NCBI RefSeq assembly: GCF_020447265.1
Contig: NZ_JAJADR010000004.1
Span: forward strand, 62,001-126,000
DNA length: 64,000 bases
Direction of reading: 5' to 3'
Source of the DNA: Hymenobacter lucidus
Lineage (GTDB): Bacteria > Bacteroidota > Bacteroidia > Cytophagales > Hymenobacteraceae
A program made the translations under genes and the position numbers. The notes beneath the pieces are model-generated. The model searched no databases. It was not told the DNA's origin and was given only the letters and a program-made list of their open reading frames with translations. Shown piece after piece: positions 60,210 to 64,000 of the stretch; position 1 is the first letter of the stretch, and the number at the start of each line of letters is the position of its first letter.

Positions 60210-61469
60210 ATGAAAACGCTGCGTCTGACTCTGGAAAGCTTCCGCTTCGCGTGGCAAGCCCTCAAATCAAACCTGCTCCGCACAATTTTGTCGCTATTGG
60301 GCGTTACGGTGGGTATTTTCGCCATCATTGCCGTCTTTGCCGTCGTCGATTCGCTCGAGGCCAATGTGCGTAAGAGCATGAGCTTCGTCGGCGACAAGGT
60401 GATTTACGTGGGCAAGTGGCCTTGGTCGTTCGGGGGCGAGTATCCGTGGTGGAAATATTTCAACCGGCCCGTGCCATCGGTGCGCGAATTTCGGGAGCTA
60501 CAGAAAAACCTGGGCCCCAATAACAACGGCGTGGCCATTTTCGGGGCCGTGGGTGGCCGCGTGCTCAAAGCCGGGAACAACAGCGTATCCGACTGTGCCC
60601 TGCAGGGCGTCAGCTTCGACTACCGTAAGGTATCGGATGTGCCCGTGGCCGAGGGGCGGTACTTTACTACTCAGGAAGTAGATGCAGCCCGCAACGTGGC
60701 CATCATTGGGGCTACTATTGCCGAAAACCTCTACCCCAACGGCAGCGCCATTGGACAGGAGTTTAAGGCCCAGGGCCAGAAGTTTATTGTGGTGGGGGTG
60801 ATGGAAAAGGAAGGTAAAAAGCTGCTCGACACGCCCAGTAATGATACCAATTGCCTGATTCCCTTTGGTATGTTTACCAAAATGTTTGCCCTGAACACCG
60901 GCGGCATGACGGGCGTGACGCCGACCATTGCCGTAAAAGGCACCGACCAAGACGCCGGCTTGCTCGACTTAGAATACGAGCTGCAGGGCGTGATGCGCAA
61001 CATTCGGGGCCTCAAGCCCCGGCAGGAAGATAACTTCGCCCTGAACCGCCCCGAAATGCTGGCCAACGCCATTACCCAGTTGTTCTCCATCATTGGGGTG
61101 GCCGGCGCGGTCATTGGCTCATTTGCCATGCTGGTAGGCGGCTTCGGCATTGCCAATATCATGTTTGTGTCGGTAAAGGAGCGTACCAACATCATCGGGA
61201 TTCAAAAGTCGCTGGGGGCCAAAAATGCCTTTATTCTGTTTCAGTTTCTTTTCGAAGCCGTTTTTCTGTGCTTACTTGGCGGCGCGGCGGGCATCTTTCT
61301 GGTGTTTCTTATCACCCTGATTCCCCAGGATTCTTTGCCGTTGTTCTTATCGGCCGGCAATATTGTGCTGGGCCTCACGGTGTCGGTAGTAATCGGGATG
61401 CTGGCCGGTATTATTCCAGCCGTGCTGGCTTCCAATATGGACCCGGTAATTGCTATTCGCTCCAAGTAA
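60210..61469 (+). CDS. MacB/FtsX-like ABC transporter permease
   Basis: 419 residues. The N-terminal amphipathic helix and first membrane helix (LLRTILSLLGVTVGIFAIIA) are followed by a periplasmic MacB-PCD-like domain (to about residue 260, with VAEGRYFTTQEV and ARNVAIIGATIAENLY). The C-terminal FtsX domain has three helices and GGFGIANIMFVSVKERT before IGIQKSLGAKN. Such subunits pair with an ATPase to export lipoproteins, peptides or drugs. No ATPase gene is next to it, so the partner must be elsewhere. The octamer array ends at its start codon. Confidence 0.88.
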   Translation: MKTLRLTLESFRFAWQALKSNLLRTILSLLGVTVGIFAIIAVFAVVDSLEANVRKSMSFVGDKVIYVGKWPWSFGGEYPWWKYFNRPVPSVREFRELQKNLGPNNNGVAIFGAVGGRVLKAGNNSVSDCALQGVSFDYRKVSDVPVAEGRYFTTQEVDAARNVAIIGATIAENLYPNGSAIGQEFKAQGQKFIVVGVMEKEGKKLLDTPSNDTNCLIPFGMFTKMFALNTGGMTGVTPTIAVKGTDQDAGLLDLEYELQGVMRNIRGLKPRQEDNFALNRPEMLANAITQLFSIIGVAGAVIGSFAMLVGGFGIANIMFVSVKERTNIIGIQKSLGAKNAFILFQFLFEAVFLCLLGGAAGIFLVFLITLIPQDSLPLFLSAGNIVLGLTVSVVIGMLAGIIPAVLASNMDPVIAIRSK

Positions 61470-61510
61470 GGCGTAAAGTAGCCGGCTCAACGGCAGCCGG
61501 TTAGGCTATT

Positions 61511-61527
61511 GTTAACAAATTGTTAAC
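61511..61527. promoter_or_regulatory. 17-bp palindrome, possible operator
   Basis: GTTAACAAATTGTTAAC is a perfect palindrome (8+8 bases around one central base). TTAACTTGC directly overlaps its right edge and resembles a weak -7 box. It lies 42 bases after the permease stop and about 150 bases before the LOG-family ATG. Binding is inferred only from symmetry and position. Confidence 0.4.
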
Positions 61528-61675
61528 TTGCACGCCCCAATTTTTGGTCGCCCTGCTTTGCGCGGGGCGGCTTTCTTTTGCTCCCACCTTCCTATTTTTT
61601 TCACTAGCGGGTCAGTTGTACCGCTACGGGCAACGTCGTTGCCTCCAGCTGACCCTGCAATTCCCATGTGTAGCC

Positions 61676-62539
61676 ATGACGAAACTTAAAAAAACCAGTC
61701 GGACCAAAGCGTCCGACGAAGCGTTGAACGCGGGCAGCGGCCAGACCATTGTACAGCCCAACGTGAACGACAACAAAGTCACCAGCATCAGCGACATCCG
61801 GGAGCAAACCCACGGGGAGCGCACGGTGCAGGTAGATGACGAGCAGCGCATCCGCAAGGCCTTCGTCGATAAGGACTGGAACGAAATCAAGATTGCCGAC
61901 TCCTGGCAGATCTTCAAGGTAATGGCGGAGTTTGTGGAAGGCTTCGAGAAGATGTCGAAGATTGGCCCGTGCGTGTCCATTTTCGGCTCAGCCCGCACCA
62001 AGCCCGACAACCCGTATTACCAGATGGCCGAGGAAATTGCGGCCAAGCTGGTGCGTCACGGCTACGGTGTTATTACGGGGGGCGGCCCCGGCATCATGGA
62101 AGCCGGCAACAAGGGTGCCCGCTCCGAGGGCGGCAAGTCGGTAGGTCTGAACATTGAGTTGCCTTTCGAGCAGTTCAACAACATCTACATCGACCCCGAC
62201 AAAATCATCAACTTCGACTACTTCTTCGTGCGTAAGGTGATGTTCGTGAAGTATGCCCAGGGCTTCATCGGCATGCCCGGTGGCTTCGGTACGCTTGACG
62301 AGCTGTTTGAGGCCATTACCCTGATTCAGACCAAAAAAATCGGCCGTTTCCCCATCGTGCTGGTGGGTACCAAATACTGGAAAGGCATGTTTGAGTGGAT
62401 TCAGCAGGCTATGCTGGAAGACGAGCACAACATTTCGCCCGAGGACATGGACCTGGTGCAGCTCGTGGACGACGCGGCTTCGGCCGTGAAAATCATCGAC
62501 GATTTCTACTCCAAGTACCTGTTGTCGCCTAACTTCTAG
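61676..62539 (+). CDS. LOG-family protein (TIGR00730-type nucleoside 5'-monophosphate phosphoribohydrolase)
   Basis: 287 residues from ATG 61676 (MTKLKKTSRTKASDE); the frame is open to 61520 without a good start. A Lys/Asp-rich N-terminal tail of about 70 residues is followed by the LOG/lysine-decarboxylase-like fold with GGGPGIMEAGNKGA and PGGFGTLDE, the two catalytic and nucleotide-binding motifs. Family members cleave nucleoside 5'-monophosphates, releasing a base; cytokinin activation is one known case. Natural substrate here is unknown. Confidence 0.88.
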   Translation: MTKLKKTSRTKASDEALNAGSGQTIVQPNVNDNKVTSISDIREQTHGERTVQVDDEQRIRKAFVDKDWNEIKIADSWQIFKVMAEFVEGFEKMSKIGPCVSIFGSARTKPDNPYYQMAEEIAAKLVRHGYGVITGGGPGIMEAGNKGARSEGGKSVGLNIELPFEQFNNIYIDPDKIINFDYFFVRKVMFVKYAQGFIGMPGGFGTLDELFEAITLIQTKKIGRFPIVLVGTKYWKGMFEWIQQAMLEDEHNISPEDMDLVQLVDDAASAVKIIDDFYSKYLLSPNF

Positions 62540-62561
62540 GCCGACAGCTGTACTAAGCAGG

Positions 62562-62589
62562 AAAGCCGGGCAAATGCCCGGCTTTTTTT
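62562..62589 (+). terminator. Rho-independent terminator
   Basis: AAAGCCGGGC and GCCCGGCTTT form a 10-bp stem with an AAAT loop, ending in T7. It lies 23 bases after the LOG-family stop. Confidence 0.88.
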
Positions 62590-62710
62590 GTGGGTGCCAG
62601 GTGCGTCAGCAGCACTACTATTCATTCGTCGTAAAGTCGTGCCGCGTTTGGTTTGCTTCTGCTTAACTACTTTATTGTTCGTTCCCATCCATTCTTTACG
62701 ACCCTTATTC

Positions 62711-63355
62711 ATGGCTTTAACCAAACACATCTATGTAGCCCCCCGGTGGGGTGGTTCCCCGCGCGACGACTGGTATCCGTGGCTGAAGCGGGAGCTGGAA
62801 GCCCTGCCGGAGGCACGGGGTTTTGAGTACCAGGTGCACCTGCTGGATATGCCCGCCTGGGACCTACCGGAAATTGACCACGCTATAGCTCACCTATCAG
62901 CAATTTTGCCGGCCGATAGGCTCAACGCGGATGTGCTGCTGGTGGGCCACAGCGTGAGCTGTCTAGCTATTCTGCACTATCTGGCCAAAGTGGGAGCCGC
63001 ATTCCCCACCCAGCCGCCCCAGGTGGGAGGCGTGGTGTGCGTGGCGGGCTGGTTTTCGGTTGACAGCCCGTGGCAGGAAGTGCTGAACTGGATTCATGCC
63101 CCGATTGACTTTGAAGCGGCCCGGCGCCTGATTCCGGATAATAAGTTGGTAGTACTGCTTTCTGACGATGACCCGTACACGTCCGGCTACCAGGAAAATA
63201 AGCGGCTATGGGTAGAGCGGCTCCATTCCCAGGTGCATATTCTGCCCGGCCGGCAGCGGCAGCACTTCAGCGCCCAGCTCGACTCGGATATTCTGGACGC
63301 TATTCGGGACCTGGCCAGCGAGGTACCGCAGCCAGTGGCGGGTAGTCAATTGTAG
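62711..63355 (+). CDS. RBBP9/YdeN-like alpha/beta hydrolase
   Basis: 214 residues from ATG 62711 (MALTKHIYVAPRWGG); the open frame upstream is not protein-like. The nucleophile is Ser in VGHSVSCLA (near residue 81). The acid is likely Asp in LLSDDDPYTSG and the base His in RQRQHFSAQ. The short fold without a cap fits the RBBP9/YdeN serine hydrolase group, whose substrates are mostly unknown. Gene context gives no clue. It is followed by a terminator and then by crtY. Confidence 0.8.
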   Translation: MALTKHIYVAPRWGGSPRDDWYPWLKRELEALPEARGFEYQVHLLDMPAWDLPEIDHAIAHLSAILPADRLNADVLLVGHSVSCLAILHYLAKVGAAFPTQPPQVGGVVCVAGWFSVDSPWQEVLNWIHAPIDFEAARRLIPDNKLVVLLSDDDPYTSGYQENKRLWVERLHSQVHILPGRQRQHFSAQLDSDILDAIRDLASEVPQPVAGSQL

Positions 63356-63365
63356 CAGGAACGCT

Positions 63366-63413
63366 GGAAGCACACCGGTTCGGAAACAAATCCGGGCCGG
63401 TGTGCTTCCTTTG
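63366..63413 (+). terminator. Terminator hairpin before crtY
   Basis: GGAAGCACACCGG pairs perfectly with CCGGTGTGCTTCC (13 bp), with an inner CGG/CCG pair and a short loop, then CTTTGTTT. It overlaps a near -7 box (TTCCTTTG) and ends five bases before the GTG of crtY. Confidence 0.7.
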
Positions 63414-63417
63414 TTTC

Positions 63418-64000
63418 GTGAAGCAGCCCGACTTTGACTACTTACTTGCCGGCGGCGGTGCGGCGGGCCTGAGCCTGGCCTACCACCTGAGCCTGGAGCC
63501 GCGCCTGCGCGGCAAGCGGGTGGTAGTGGTAGAGCCCGACGCCAAGGATCAGAATGACCGGACCTGGTCGTTCTGGGCCGATGCGCCTACTGCCTTCGAC
63601 CCCATCGTGGCGCACGAGTGGCAGCAGCTGGCCTTTCGGAGCCCGACGTTTGAGCAAGTCTTTCGTCTGCTGCGCTACCGCTACAAAATGATTCGGGGCC
63701 TGGATTTCTACCAGTTTGTGCGGAGCGCGCTGGCCCAAAATCCGCAGTTTACGTTCGTGCGGGCTACCGTAGAATCGTTGGTCAATACGGCCGACGGCAT
63801 CGAGGCCCGCACCAGTACCGGTGTGCTTACCGCCCGCTACGCCTTCGACAGCCGCCCGCCCCAGCTGGAGCAGCAGCCCGATAAGTACCGGTATCTGCTC
63901 CAGCATTTCGTGGGCTGGGAAGTGGAAACCGACCACGACGTATTCGACCCGGCCACGGCCGAGTTCATGGATTTCAGGGGCCCTCAGCACCAGGAGGCAC
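63418..64000 (+). CDS. crtY: CrtY-type lycopene cyclase (5' part, cut by window edge)
   Basis: An open frame of 194 codons from GTG 63418 runs off the right edge. It begins VKQPDFDYLLAGGGAAGLSL, a Rossmann FAD/NAD motif at the N-terminus, followed by NDRTWSFW near residue 42 and, further on, HFVGWEVETDHDVFDPATAE and MDFRGP. These are landmarks of the bacterial CrtY lycopene beta-cyclase family, which closes the ends of lycopene to beta-carotene. This fits a pigmented organism. The GTG is five bases after a hairpin, so it may have a very short leader. The C-terminal part is outside the window. Confidence 0.85.
   Translation, partial: MKQPDFDYLLAGGGAAGLSLAYHLSLEPRLRGKRVVVVEPDAKDQNDRTWSFWADAPTAFDPIVAHEWQQLAFRSPTFEQVFRLLRYRYKMIRGLDFYQFVRSALAQNPQFTFVRATVESLVNTADGIEARTSTGVLTARYAFDSRPPQLEQQPDKYRYLLQHFVGWEVETDHDVFDPATAEFMDFRGPQHQEA

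Noticed and set aside
1..64000. tRNA, rRNA, transposase, integrase or toxin-antitoxin genes
   Set aside because: Gaps between genes were read for T-loop-like sequences and short coding pairs; none convincing was found, though reading by eye could miss a divergent small RNA.

Overview
The window looks like chromosomal DNA of a pigmented Bacteroidota of the Cytophagales, most likely Hymenobacter or a close relative. The evidence is the high G+C coding sequence (about 60% by eye), Bacteroidota-type promoter boxes (TAnnTTTG), type IX secretion (T9SS) C-terminal sorting domains, a TonB-dependent receptor with an N-terminal carboxypeptidase-regulatory-like domain, an archaeal/eukaryotic-type prolyl-tRNA synthetase, DUF4142 lipoproteins and a CrtY-like lycopene cyclase at the right edge. 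I found no rRNA, tRNA, CRISPR array, transposase or prophage. The genus is an inference from these traits, not a database match.

Layout. 0-12.8 kb: a cut NfeD-like gene, a Crp/Fnr-type regulator with a DinB protein, proS, a Tyr/Gly-rich lipoprotein, an OmpP1/FadL-like porin, a dipeptidyl peptidase IV, a lipoprotein with an internal TonB-C-like domain, and the first of several polytopic membrane proteins. 12.9-35 kb: the genes for kynurenine breakdown (aminomuconate-semialdehyde dehydrogenase, an atypical SDR, 3-hydroxyanthranilate dioxygenase, ACMS decarboxylase, kynureninase, kynurenine 3-monooxygenase). They are interrupted by a roughly 10.5 kb block of membrane glycosyltransferase-like genes with a GT2 transferase and a methyltransferase, and further on by an AlkB-like gene and a TonB-dependent receptor. 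35.8-44.9 kb: three tandem paralogous secreted beta-propeller proteins with T9SS sorting tails, all starting at GTG or TTG. 45-64 kb: housekeeping and envelope genes (rpoN, asnS, a Rof-like gene, uvrA, a TMEM175-like channel, DUF4142 lipoproteins, a PaaG-like isomerase, ispD, queA, a MacB-like permease, a LOG-family protein, an RBBP9/YdeN-like hydrolase and crtY).

How the genes work together. Kmo, KynU, the dioxygenase, ACMSD and the aminomuconate-semialdehyde dehydrogenase form a continuous route from kynurenine to 2-aminomuconate. Tryptophan dioxygenase, kynurenine formamidase and the aminomuconate deaminase are not in the window. The glycosyltransferase block (GT-C-like proteins, a GtrB/DPM1-like GT2 with two C-terminal membrane helices, a SAM methyltransferase) suggests lipid-linked sugar transfer to an envelope polymer or protein. 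The three propeller proteins are predicted cell-surface or secreted products.

The non-coding signals most worth following are a nested REP-like palindrome at 12.8 kb, two inverted arrays of degenerate 8-bp units placed just before start codons (25.8 and 60.1 kb), a 17-bp palindrome before the LOG gene, and a set of TAnnTTTG promoter boxes that help choose start codons. I do not see a convincing wholly new defence or mobile system. The most unusual items are the three-copy T9SS propeller locus and the octamer inverted arrays.
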